Source: an uncultured bacterium (GTDB lineage Bacteria; Patescibacteriota; Saccharimonadia; Saccharimonadales; Saccharimonadaceae). Taken from it: 64,000 nt of DNA. Made by a program: the position numbers and the translations under genes. Shown here piece by piece: positions 7,804-14,285 of the stretch (positions are counted from its first letter, which is position 1; every line of letters begins with the position of its first letter). The DNA is taken from contig CALIJI010000007.1 of the NCBI GenBank assembly GCA_938017895.1, positions 46,880 to 110,879 on the forward strand. Direction: 5' to 3'. The notes beneath the pieces are model-generated. The model saw only the letters and a program-made list of their open reading frames with translations, searched no databases and was not told where the DNA came from.

Positions 7804-7959
7804 TTATTTTTCATCAACCAGCGAAAACACATAAACCACCAGAATAATCGCTAAAAAATTCAAAATGCGAAATGCTAAAGTATTGGATAAAACCAATAAC
7901 GCTAAATTTAATAGAAAACAAATTACTAAAAAGTTCTTTCTAAAATTATTATTACTCAT
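7804..7959 (-). CDS. Small membrane protein, 51 residues
   Basis: The frame starts at an ATG 8 nt after AAGGAGT, a good ribosome binding site. The product is almost all hydrophobic, with two probable membrane segments (about residues 9-24 and 29-46) and a short charged tail, VDEK. It lies 13 nt after the gene for another membrane protein on the same strand. The family is not recognised. A holin is possible from size and topology, but nothing specific supports it. Confidence 0.55.
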   Translation of the reverse strand: MSNNNFRKNFLVICFLLNLALLVLSNTLAFRILNFLAIILVVYVFSLVDEK

Positions 7960-7972
7960 TATATTTACTCCT

Positions 7973-8707
7973 TTACCAATTAAATTTACCGTCTGCCATC
8001 ACGAAGTAGTAACATATACCAGATATGGATATAACTATAACTAAGAATACTAGCCACGAGATTATTTCGGCGGTTAGAGTTCCTTGTCTTATCGATTCCA
8101 ATAACTCGTCGAGGCTCTTGTTATGGACTAGAATATTATCATTTAGCCCATTTTCATTAGTTTCAGCATAGAAAGATCCAAAAAGTTCTTTATCTATAAC
8201 CCTAAAAACATATCTCTTTTTTCGTTCCCAGAACCCGACTGGGATTTCTTTCTTTTCAGCTTCATGTTCGAAGGCTGAAAAATTAAACTTAGATGAATTA
8301 TAATCTCGATCTCGAAATATGACAGTGCTAGAATTTTTAGTTTTTCTTGACACTTCATCCCACGAATAATATGTGTGAATTCGGCATTTACCTTTGCTGT
8401 CGCAAGTAGTATATGTATGAGGGCGATATTCTTCAAGAATCCTAATAATTTTCATATATTCACCGTCAAAATTTTCAAATTTAACAGGATCTTTGGTTCT
8501 AAATTCACCAGATGAGATAATCCTACCTTGTTTAGAATCTACCGCATAATTGAATTTATTATTATCTTCAACTCGAACCGCGGTGTTATATTTCTGTATT
8601 TCAAAGTTAGCATGATCAATGAATATATTTCTTAGGATGAAGCAGCCAAAGATAGCGACTGCTCCAATAAATATTCCAAGTGATATGCGATGTCTATCGC
8701 TTATCAT
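7973..8707 (-). CDS. Membrane protein with large extracytoplasmic domain, LemA partner
   Basis: This 244-residue protein has an N-terminal membrane segment (about residues 9-30), a central hydrophilic domain of about 180 residues with a CDSKGKC cysteine pair, and a second membrane segment near the C-terminus (about 214-236). The ends would be cytoplasmic and the middle outside. It overlaps the end of the upstream LemA gene by 14 nt, so the two are coupled and probably form one envelope complex. The family is not recognised. In the prophage it is neither head nor tail and may alter the lysogen's cell surface. Confidence 0.6.
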   Translation of the reverse strand: MISDRHRISLGIFIGAVAIFGCFILRNIFIDHANFEIQKYNTAVRVEDNNKFNYAVDSKQGRIISSGEFRTKDPVKFENFDGEYMKIIRILEEYRPHTYTTCDSKGKCRIHTYYSWDEVSRKTKNSSTVIFRDRDYNSSKFNFSAFEHEAEKKEIPVGFWERKKRYVFRVIDKELFGSFYAETNENGLNDNILVHNKSLDELLESIRQGTLTAEIISWLVFLVIVISISGICYYFVMADGKFNW

Positions 8708-9263
8708 CGAAGAGATTCCTTGCTTTTGAATTATCTACTTTATAATCAAGATACTCAAACTTCTGTGGTTCATACCCAGAGATGCCGAGCCATAAATTAG
8801 CAGGGAAAGAACGAATATTTTTGTTATATTCCTTGATCTCGTTGTTGTATTGCTCTCGATAACTCGCCAAGCGATTCTCAGTGATACTGAACTCAAGTTG
8901 AGCGGTCTTGTAGTTTTCTTGCGATTTTAATTGAGGGTAATTCTCTACGACCGACTGAATCGTTAGTTGAGCATTTTCGATTTTACCACTATTAGCTTGA
9001 GCTCGTGCCTCAGTGATTTTAGCTAGGGTGCTTTCTTCGAATTTATTATAGCTTTTTACAGCATCTACTATGTTGTTAAACAAATCAACTCGACGTTGTT
9101 CTTCCTTTGAAATATTGGAAAGGGAAGTTTTAACCGATTCTTCGAGCGAAATTGCACGATTTCGATATGATGATGCTATACCAATAAATATAAGTATTAT
9201 TGCTAGAATTACACCGATAATTGCACTGGTATTTAGTAGTGATGTTTTAGTTTTGTTATTCAT
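8694..9263 (-). CDS. LemA family membrane protein
   Basis: The product has 189 residues. A single N-terminal membrane helix (about residues 10-30) is followed by a helical domain typical of LemA: repeated SNISKEEQRRVDLFNN-like helices, VENYPQLKSQENY, and the FPANLWLGISGY/ LDYKVDNSKA-type end (here FEYLDYKVDN). LemA proteins are found across bacteria and lack an agreed function. Shine-Dalgarno GGAGAAAA precedes the ATG. A phage-borne copy is unusual. I infer a moron acting on the host envelope together with the overlapping downstream gene. Confidence 0.82.
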   Translation of the reverse strand: MNNKTKTSLLNTSAIIGVILAIILIFIGIASSYRNRAISLEESVKTSLSNISKEEQRRVDLFNNIVDAVKSYNKFEESTLAKITEARAQANSGKIENAQLTIQSVVENYPQLKSQENYKTAQLEFSITENRLASYREQYNNEIKEYNKNIRSFPANLWLGISGYEPQKFEYLDYKVDNSKARNLFDDKR

Positions 9264-9274
9264 TATTTTTCTCC

Positions 9275-9715
9275 TTATCTATTTATAAAAAACTTTAAGT
9301 TATCTCTCATTTCGTGCATCTCTTTGTCCAGCTCTTTATACTTATCGAACATTTCTTTGAATTTATCAGATGATAACTTTTTAGTAAGGTTCTCTTTGGA
9401 TAGATTGCTATTGAGACGAATAGATGTCATAAAAGAGTGAACACCTTGTCTTATATACAATTCATATCCATAAAATTTGCTATCGAAAGAATCAGCTCTC
9501 CACTTTCCGTCTTTGAATGCCAGATGATTTTGGTTAACTAAAACTGTCTCATTAAAACCCTCTAAATCAAGGGTCATTTTCTGATGAAAATACAATATTC
9601 CATTTTGCACTAACATATCATCTTCATTAAGAACAAGTGGCAATCCAATTCGTTCGACTTCTTTTTGACATAATTCTTCTATGAGTTTAATCGTATCTTT
9701 GTCAATATTTTCCAT
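9275..9715 (-). CDS. Hypothetical prophage protein, 146 residues
   Basis: This is a soluble, mixed-charge protein with no signal peptide or membrane segment. The C-terminus is a charged helix (KELDKEMHEMRDNLK), probably coiled coil. The central part alternates beta-type hydrophobic residues (GILYFHQKMTLDLEGF). Shine-Dalgarno AAGGAGTAG lies before the ATG. It stands 12 nt upstream of lemA on the same strand, so it probably shares that transcript. No family is recognised. Confidence 0.6.
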   Translation of the reverse strand: MENIDKDTIKLIEELCQKEVERIGLPLVLNEDDMLVQNGILYFHQKMTLDLEGFNETVLVNQNHLAFKDGKWRADSFDSKFYGYELYIRQGVHSFMTSIRLNSNLSKENLTKKLSSDKFKEMFDKYKELDKEMHEMRDNLKFFINR

Positions 9716-9750
9716 ATCTACTCCTTATTTCTTTATAACTTAGTTCTTTT

Positions 9751-10008
9751 TTATTCTCCTAATATATCTAAATTCAATAAATCCTTATGTTCTAATACTA
9801 AGTCTTGTGAGTTCTCACAAAGAATATTTACTCTTCCTGCTATTTTTGTAAGCTCTGCAAATCGGATTTTCTTCTCTTCTTCTGTTTTAGGTGGATTTTT
9901 TAAAATTTGCCAATATGTGCGATTTTCTTTCACGATTTCTAAAGTTAGCTCTGAAAGGATTGCTACTATTTCTAAAAGTTCTTTGTTAGTTGGTTCTTGC
10001 TTGTTCAT
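9751..10008 (-). CDS. Hypothetical small prophage protein, 85 residues
   Basis: This is a helical, acidic protein without membrane segments. It overlaps the previous gene by 4 nt (ATGA type), which indicates translational coupling. It includes KNPPKTEEEKKIRFAELTK between helical stretches. No family is recognised. It belongs to a run of small accessory genes (9275-11128). Confidence 0.55.
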   Translation of the reverse strand: MNKQEPTNKELLEIVAILSELTLEIVKENRTYWQILKNPPKTEEEKKIRFAELTKIAGRVNILCENSQDLVLEHKDLLNLDILGE

Positions 10009-10277
10009 CTTTTTTTCTCCTTAATTTTAGGTGGCTCTGGAAAGCTCATCCAGTAAATAACTTCTTCATCTGTATATTCAAAAGCCATACCATCATCATA
10101 CTCATTATAAATATCTGTATATACTCCTTTACACTGAGGAATCCAAACAAGAACTTCTTCACCTATGTCTGGGTCATAACCATCCCACATAAATTCGATT
10201 TTGCTGTCTTTATAATATTCTTTTTCCTCATCATCAAGAGGTCTTTTAGTAAGCTTATTCCATTCTGCGTTTTTCAT
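10005..10277 (-). CDS. Hypothetical small prophage protein, 90 residues
   Basis: This is an acidic, tryptophan- and tyrosine-rich protein with segments such as EFMWDGYDPDIGEEVLVWIP and EEVIYWMSFPEPP. The composition suggests a compact beta domain like those in many phage early proteins. Shine-Dalgarno AAGGAGAAA precedes the ATG. It is coupled to the following 85-residue gene. The function is unknown. Confidence 0.55.
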   Translation of the reverse strand: MKNAEWNKLTKRPLDDEEKEYYKDSKIEFMWDGYDPDIGEEVLVWIPQCKGVYTDIYNEYDDGMAFEYTDEEVIYWMSFPEPPKIKEKKR

Positions 10278-10288
10278 ATTGTTTCTCC

Positions 10289-10477
10289 TTACATATCTTT
10301 ATGCATTTTGCCAATCGATACTTGATATTTTCCTAAATAGATATGCAGATATAGTTCAGATGATGTATGGTGAAATTTTGCATAAGCTATGTTAAGTCCA
10401 AACGCCCATCTTCCATAGCCAATTTTATCTATTTGGATGTCTAATCCAGATTTTCCATCATTCTTATATTCGTCCAT
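10289..10477 (-). CDS. Hypothetical small prophage protein, 62 residues
   Basis: This short soluble protein has a beta-rich pattern (YGRWAFGLNIAY, then SSELYLHIYLGKYQVSIG). AGGAAG precedes the ATG. Its neighbours on both sides are similar small genes on the same strand, and spacing is under 12 nt. No family is recognised. Confidence 0.5.
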   Translation of the reverse strand: MDEYKNDGKSGLDIQIDKIGYGRWAFGLNIAYAKFHHTSSELYLHIYLGKYQVSIGKMHKDM

Positions 10478-10485
10478 TTCACTTC

Positions 10486-10713
10486 CTACTCTTTAACTAC
10501 TTTCTTAATATTAAAATCGCTTCTGTGTTTTTCTATATCGTAGAAGTTTATATATACTCCGGTTTCTTTGTTTATAAATCTTTGTATATATTCTTTGTCT
10601 TCGGCTGTGTAAAATTCGTAATTTATTTCTACTTTATCTCCGTCAAATATTGGTTCGCCGTTGTCATCGAGTATTCCCGTAAATTCTCTATCGTCTTTAT
10701 CTGTATTTCTCAT
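10486..10713 (-). CDS. YopX-like small phage protein
   Basis: The product has 75 residues. The N-terminal pattern FTGILDDNGEPIFDGDKVEI matches the opening of the YopX domain (a D-x-G-x-x-I-x-x-G-D-x-V layout), which is common in phages of Gram-positive hosts and is built of beta strands. It is shorter than typical YopX (about 120 residues), so it may be a minimal version. A strong AAAAAGGAGA site precedes the ATG. The role is unknown. Confidence 0.6.
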   Translation of the reverse strand: MRNTDKDDREFTGILDDNGEPIFDGDKVEINYEFYTAEDKEYIQRFINKETGVYINFYDIEKHRSDFNIKKVVKE

Positions 10714-10716
10714 AAT

Positions 10717-10926
10717 TTATTCTCCTTTTTTACAGTAATAATCTTGCGAACCGTTAATTGTGGCTTCTAGTTTGGCTTTAGTGTTTTTCAGTTCAAGTTC
10801 TGAACCGATAAATAGTCCAGTCATACCGAAAAACAGTATGAGAGTGGCAATGGCAATTGCTCGCCAAACCGACATTTTGAATTTCAAATCTCGCATAATT
10901 AGTTGAATAATATCAGGCTGTCGCAT
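10717..10926 (-). CDS. Small single-pass membrane protein, 69 residues
   Basis: A basic N-terminal part is followed by one membrane helix (about residues 20-42, AIAIATLILFFGMTGLFIG) and a short helical tail ending in a cysteine (YYCKKGE). The start overlaps the end of the KGG gene by 14 nt and has AAGGAAGGA upstream. Size and topology would suit a spanin- or holin-like lysis accessory, but this is not supported by any motif. Confidence 0.5.
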   Translation of the reverse strand: MRQPDIIQLIMRDLKFKMSVWRAIAIATLILFFGMTGLFIGSELELKNTKAKLEATINGSQDYYCKKGE

Positions 10927-11128
10927 AATTATCCTTCCTTACTATTCCACGTTTACTGATTTTGCCACCCTTTTGCCCCGCGATTCTAGCTCTCTCTGGA
11001 TTATTGTAAAATCCACCAGTTCTACCGTTTCGGCCACCTTTCTTGCCGATTCGGGAATAAAAATCTTTACCATGTTTTGCTTTATTAGTTGCGGCAGCCT
11101 TCACTCCGCCAGCTTTTGTTCCTGCCAT
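10913..11128 (-). CDS. KGG-motif (con-10/GsiB-like) small basic protein
   Basis: The product has 71 residues and is very rich in Gly, Lys, Arg and Ala. It shows repeats of the stress-induced KGG type: GKKGGRNGRTGG and AGQKGGKISKRG with an intervening RARIAG. Such proteins are small, hydrophilic, probably disordered and sometimes phage-encoded; the strong positive charge suggests nucleic-acid contact. AAAGGAAG precedes the ATG. It follows the tRNA-Arg gene by 40 nt. Confidence 0.65.
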   Translation of the reverse strand: MAGTKAGGVKAAATNKAKHGKDFYSRIGKKGGRNGRTGGFYNNPERARIAGQKGGKISKRGIVRKDNYATA

Positions 11129-11168
11129 ATCTTCCTTTCATTTTTGAAATCATTTTTCTAAATATTAA

Positions 11169-11269
11169 TGGTGCTCGGCGCAGGATTCGAACCCGCATCG
11201 TAGGACATTGAGAAGAGCCCTACCTCGACAGTTAGAAGCTGCCTGCCTAATCCATTCAGCCAGCCGAGC
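11169..11269 (-). tRNA. tRNA-Arg (anticodon TCT) with unusually long variable arm, CCA encoded
   Basis: The cloverleaf is complete. The acceptor is GCTCGGC/GCCGAGC, followed by A73 and an encoded CCA. The D stem is GCT/GGC with G18-G19-A20 in the loop. The anticodon stem is GGCAG/CTGTC with loop CTTCTAA (anticodon TCT), and the T arm is GCGGG-TTCGAAT-CCTGC. The variable region is 30 nt and contains a 7-bp stem (GTAGGGC/GTCCTAC with one G-U pair). Arg identity elements A20 and C35 are present, yet bacterial tRNA-Arg normally has a short variable loop. It would read AGA/AGG. It lies within the prophage between small genes. Confidence 0.85.
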
Positions 11270-11275
11270 ATGTGC

Positions 11276-11405
11276 ATGATTGGACTTTAATATGAGTTAA
11301 ATTTCTATATAACGCTTTCATAGAGCAGGGATTATCTCAACTGATATCTTCTGCTTATGGGTAGATTTATCGATAACTTCGATTTTCATATTAAAGTCCA
11401 ATCAT
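11276..11405. repeat. Perfect 20-bp inverted repeat around a 90-bp spacer
   Basis: ATGATTGGACTTTAATATGA (11276-11295) is exactly inverted at 11386-11405. The right arm encodes the last codons and stop of the 35-residue membrane peptide. The left arm ends 7 bp from the tRNA 5' end. The spacer holds only a 23-codon frame (11318-11389, minus) without a ribosome binding site. The RNA could form a 20-bp stem just ahead of the tRNA. Confidence 0.7.
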
Positions 11406-11498
11406 CCACATTATCATTCGAGCTAGTCCAATTATTATCGCCAAACAAATCAATAGCCCGATAATTGTTCCAACAGTTTCTGTTAAATCTTTTTTCAT
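11391..11498 (-). CDS. Small single-pass membrane peptide, 35 residues
   Basis: ATG follows an excellent AAGGAGGAG site. The product has a short charged N-terminus (MKKDLTE), one hydrophobic helix of about 22 residues and ends in MIGL. The stop codon lies inside the 20-bp inverted repeat. The good ribosome binding site makes it likely to be translated. The function is unknown; phage regions often hold such peptides. Confidence 0.5.
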   Translation of the reverse strand: MKKDLTETVGTIIGLLICLAIIIGLARMIMWMIGL

Positions 11499-11507
11499 AT
11501 CTCCTCC

Positions 11508-11651
11508 TTATTTATTGATAAATACCTCAACCTGTTTAGCACCATTTTTGAGTAGCCAATTGCGAGCTTGAGTGGCATCATTTAGAGTTTTATAGTTCTT
11601 AGAGTGTTCGACACCTTTTTTATCTTTCCATTTAACTGTAAAATCATTCAT
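11508..11651 (-). CDS. Hypothetical small prophage protein, 47 residues
   Basis: This hydrophilic, basic protein has the pattern FTVKWKDKKGVEHSKNY and then ARNWLLKNGAKQVEVFI, suggesting a small beta-alpha-beta domain. There is no good ribosome binding site. Instead the ATG lies inside the end of the 20-codon basic frame upstream (AATGAATGA), which implies coupled reinitiation. No family is recognised. Confidence 0.5.
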   Translation of the reverse strand: MNDFTVKWKDKKGVEHSKNYKTLNDATQARNWLLKNGAKQVEVFINK

Positions 11652-11706
11652 TGACTAGGTTCTTTCGTTTTCTTCGTTGTTTCTTACGTAATGCTTTCTT
11701 ACTCAT
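11644..11706 (-). CDS. Very short basic open frame between VRR-NUC and a 47-residue gene
   Basis: The frame has 20 codons, and 11 of the 20 residues are Lys or Arg (MSKKALRKKQ, then RRKRKN). It starts by overlapping the VRR-NUC stop (TGATG) and ends overlapping the next start. The double coupling suggests it is translated, perhaps as a relay for coupling rather than for its product. The evidence is weak. Confidence 0.35.
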   Translation of the reverse strand: MSKKALRKKQRRKRKNLVNE

Positions 11707-12119
11707 CAGAATTCAACTTTCTTTGGTTTTGGTTCGCCGAGATAATCTGTAATTTGCGTAATCGCGTCTTCATAACTAATTGCGAACTCTGCGTAATAGT
11801 CTTTTTCTCGCAAATCGGTCAACATTTCGGCTTGTTCCTCAACATGTTTATTCTTCCGAAGTGTGCCATCTAATTTGTAGATTGTTTTGGATTTAAACTC
11901 GATATACATTCCGTGATGTATTTTATTTGCAAATTCACGAGGTTCGGCGATGAAAAAATCTGGATAAGCGCGCGAACTTTGGAATTTCTTGTGTTTGGCG
12001 GCTTGACCGGGTGTCATCTTCATACCACTTGAGAAATCTGTTCGAAAAATGACATCTGGGTAGTTTTTGCGCAGATAATCGCAGACTCTTAGATGTATTT
12101 CTTCTTCTTTCTTGATCAT
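11706..12119 (-). CDS. VRR-NUC domain nuclease
   Basis: This protein of about 137 residues belongs to the VRR-NUC branch of PD-(D/E)XK nucleases. The N-terminus is a helical KEEEIHLRVCDYLRKNYP. The active-site layout is SRAYPDFFI (catalytic Asp) followed by MYIEFKSKT (Glu-x-Lys). VRR-NUC proteins in phages act on branched DNA such as Holliday junctions. ATG at 12119 is preferred over GTG two codons earlier, because AAGGGG is then properly spaced. It closes the recombination module formed with the SSB-like, YqaJ and annealase genes. Confidence 0.82.
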   Translation of the reverse strand: MIKKEEEIHLRVCDYLRKNYPDVIFRTDFSSGMKMTPGQAAKHKKFQSSRAYPDFFIAEPREFANKIHHGMYIEFKSKTIYKLDGTLRKNKHVEEQAEMLTDLREKDYYAEFAISYEDAITQITDYLGEPKPKKVEF

Positions 12120-12128
12120 CTTCACCCC

Positions 12129-12707
12129 TTAAAATGGAATATCACTTAAATCAACTGGCTCATCATAGTTATCCTCTACATAATGAGTTGTTCCATTTTC
12201 GTCTGCCTCAACTGCTTTAACTTGAGACTTAGTTTCAGCTTGAGCTTTTGGAGTGTCCGACTTTGGCTCATAGCCGTAAATTCGGCGATTAATCGATTTT
12301 TTAATTTCGCCATTTTTCTCGTAAGTTCGGTCTTCATCTTCGCTAACTTTAAACCAGGCAGTGCAGCCAACTATTTTTTCGAGAAGTGCTGCAAAGTCTG
12401 CCAAGTTTTTAATCTGCTGAATTTTCTCACGAATCTTTTGTTTGATATTTTCATCTTCTTGGTTGTGAACTAAGATTCTGCGCACGGTGTCAATTGAGAT
12501 TCGTCGAGTATCTGGAGTGTGCAACCAAAGTCGGGCGCGGTCTTCGGCTGAATCGTTTTCAACAAAGATTTCAGCGTAAGGTTTATTGTCGTGCTTATCA
12601 ATCTTGGTCTTAGCGATTTTTACTTCATGCACACCAAATTCGAAATAACCGCTTTCTTTAGTTTCTTCTGGTGTAATTGTGATATTTTTAAGTTCTTCTT
12701 GAGTCAT
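12129..12707 (-). CDS. Phage single-stranded DNA-binding-like protein
   Basis: The product has 192 residues. An N-terminal beta-rich part (residues about 1-120) is followed by a low-complexity linker and an acidic tail ending VDLSDIPF. A D-x-I-P-F tip is the protein-interaction tail of bacterial SSBs. Position between the YqaJ exonuclease and VRR-NUC genes supports a DNA recombination role. I could not match the N-terminal part to a named OB-fold family with certainty; DUF669/SSB-like is likely. AAAGGA precedes the ATG. Confidence 0.65.
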   Translation of the reverse strand: MTQEELKNITITPEETKESGYFEFGVHEVKIAKTKIDKHDNKPYAEIFVENDSAEDRARLWLHTPDTRRISIDTVRRILVHNQEDENIKQKIREKIQQIKNLADFAALLEKIVGCTAWFKVSEDEDRTYEKNGEIKKSINRRIYGYEPKSDTPKAQAETKSQVKAVEADENGTTHYVEDNYDEPVDLSDIPF

Positions 12708-12718
12708 AAAATCCTTTC

Positions 12719-13522
12719 TTAAAATAATAGTTTTTCTACTTCTTCCTCGACTAACATGAGAGCAGATTGTTCGAAATAAATTGCTCGCTGGATCTCTTTC
12801 TCGAAATCTTTGCGGTTAAGTTCGAAGATTAAGAGTTCGAGCTGTGGGGCAAGAGCGAAAGAGTCTGAATACATTGCAAAGTAGAGTTTTTCGAGTTTCT
12901 CGTTCACTGCAAAGTATTGAATAATTTGCTGTTTGTATTCACTAGGTGGTTGTTGTTCGTAAAACGCTTGCACCTGCTTCCAGTTGTCTAAACATTTAAT
13001 TTCAACTGCTTCGGTAATCTCGCCATTCTCATTCTCAATCTCACCATCCGGTGAACAAATGATATTTTCGTTAATATCAGATTGCCAAACCCGACCTTCG
13101 ATAATCTCTTTGCCAAGTTTTTGGGCGACTTTCTCGCGTGCTTCTTCTTCGAGGATTTCACCACGAAGAGCAGCAGAATATTTGCGGCCATTTAAGCGTT
13201 CGGCATAATCATTTTCGTTGATTGGTTTGGCGATTCGTTCGGCGATAAGCTTATAGATTGCATCACCAAGTTCAACTTCGCATTCTTTCTTTTCAACTTC
13301 AGCTTCACCAATTAGTTCTTTAAGTTCTTGAATTGTTAAGTTTTTTGGTTGACCTTTTTGGTTGAGTGGAATCTCGATTTTTAATTCAGTCGCAAGTTCA
13401 AGCCATTCGGCTTTTAGAATCGTGCGAGGTGTGCCAAATTCTTTAGCTTTACTTCCGGAAATTTTACCTTCACGGAAGTGTAGCCATTCATCTGAGCGTT
13501 GTTCAAGGTTTAAGATTTTCAT
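12719..13522 (-). CDS. YqaJ-like viral recombinase (lambda-type exonuclease)
   Basis: This 267-residue protein has the YqaJ pattern: QRSDEWLHFREGKISGSKA at the N-terminus, ALRGEILEEEAREKV in the middle, then ICSPDGEIE (catalytic Asp), AVEIKC (Glu-x-Lys) and YKQQIIQYFAVN. These 5'-3' exonucleases make single-stranded tails that a phage annealase pairs. The annealase gene is immediately upstream, with TAATG stop/start overlap. A helical insertion at residues 45-90 (LTIQELKELIGEAEVEKK) is larger than in minimal YqaJ proteins. Confidence 0.88.
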   Translation of the reverse strand: MKILNLEQRSDEWLHFREGKISGSKAKEFGTPRTILKAEWLELATELKIEIPLNQKGQPKNLTIQELKELIGEAEVEKKECEVELGDAIYKLIAERIAKPINENDYAERLNGRKYSAALRGEILEEEAREKVAQKLGKEIIEGRVWQSDINENIICSPDGEIENENGEITEAVEIKCLDNWKQVQAFYEQQPPSEYKQQIIQYFAVNEKLEKLYFAMYSDSFALAPQLELLIFELNRKDFEKEIQRAIYFEQSALMLVEEEVEKLLF

Positions 13523-14040
13523 TATTTCAATTGACCTTTCAATTCATCTTTAATTTGGATTAATTCTGCGATCACTTCGTTATTACCTTTGAATTTATTA
13601 ACTCCTTTGACAAAATTATCTTGAAGTTCTTTGAGATTTTTTGAAGATTTAAGCTGAGTGATGAGTTCTTTTGATTGATCCACAACTTTTTGCTTTTTAA
13701 AATCTTCGAACTCTTCCATTTCTTCGGACGAGGCAATCTCACCATTGTTTAAATAGCCAAGTAGTGAAAGCGCACGACCAACACTGATTGTTTCGAGTTT
13801 TTCAAAGGCTTTTTCGCTCTTCATTTTACTTGCTGGATAATATGCAGTTCCTGTTGCTTCGGCTGATTTTTTTGATGAATCCTTTACGATTTCTGCATAA
13901 AAGATCATTCCGCCATCTGGTTGAGGTTCTGGGCGAGTGGTGATTTTTGCTCGTGGGTTTTCTTTGCGAAATTCAACAAGTCGTGCCGAAACTTTAGCGT
14001 AATCCGAGCCTGAAATTTTAACAGTTTCTATCTTTTTCAT
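13522..14040 (-). CDS. Phage single-strand annealing protein (ERF/Sak-like)
   Basis: This is a protein of about 172 residues. I start at the ATG at 14040, which follows GGAGGA; an ATG at 14082 is open but lacks a site. The key pattern is ISVGRALSLLGYLNNG then EIASSEEMEEF, shared by ERF- and Rad52-like phage annealases. The middle also has a TGTAYYP strand. The C-terminal half is helical and charged. With the coupled YqaJ exonuclease and SSB-like protein it makes a complete two-component recombination system. Confidence 0.75.
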   Translation of the reverse strand: MKKIETVKISGSDYAKVSARLVEFRKENPRAKITTRPEPQPDGGMIFYAEIVKDSSKKSAEATGTAYYPASKMKSEKAFEKLETISVGRALSLLGYLNNGEIASSEEMEEFEDFKKQKVVDQSKELITQLKSSKNLKELQDNFVKGVNKFKGNNEVIAELIQIKDELKGQLK

Positions 14041-14041
14041 C

Positions 14042-14266
14042 TTAAAATCCTCCTTCGTTATATTCTCGCCAAGCTTCAACACTTGGTGATTCTTCCCAGA
14101 AACCGATACTATCTAAATATTCGTTAAATTCTTCATCAAATGAATCGCCTGTGATTGTGGCGTAGTTTTTGCCGTCGCAATCTACGTCTTCGATATAGGC
14201 TTTTTCTTTCAAGACAATTTCAAAGAATAATTCTTTAATCTGTTGGTTAGTTAATTGGTTATTCAT
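14042..14266 (-). CDS. Hypothetical acidic prophage protein, 74 residues
   Basis: This acidic protein has an N-terminal helix (LTNQQIKELFFEIVLKEKAY) and an aromatic C-terminus (DSIGFWEESPSVEAWREYNE). AAGGAGAAC precedes the ATG. Its stop lies next to the annealase start (1-nt gap), so it is probably co-translated with the recombination module. Acidic DNA-mimic or anti-host proteins look like this, but no motif shows it. Confidence 0.5.
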   Translation of the reverse strand: MNNQLTNQQIKELFFEIVLKEKAYIEDVDCDGKNYATITGDSFDEEFNEYLDSIGFWEESPSVEAWREYNEGGF

Positions 14267-14285
14267 ATAGTTCTCCTTATGTTGG

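Noticed and set aside
11169..11269. Amber suppressor reading (anticodon CTA) of the prophage tRNA
   Set aside because: Shifting the loop to give CTA breaks the anticodon stem; the TCT reading pairs all five positions.
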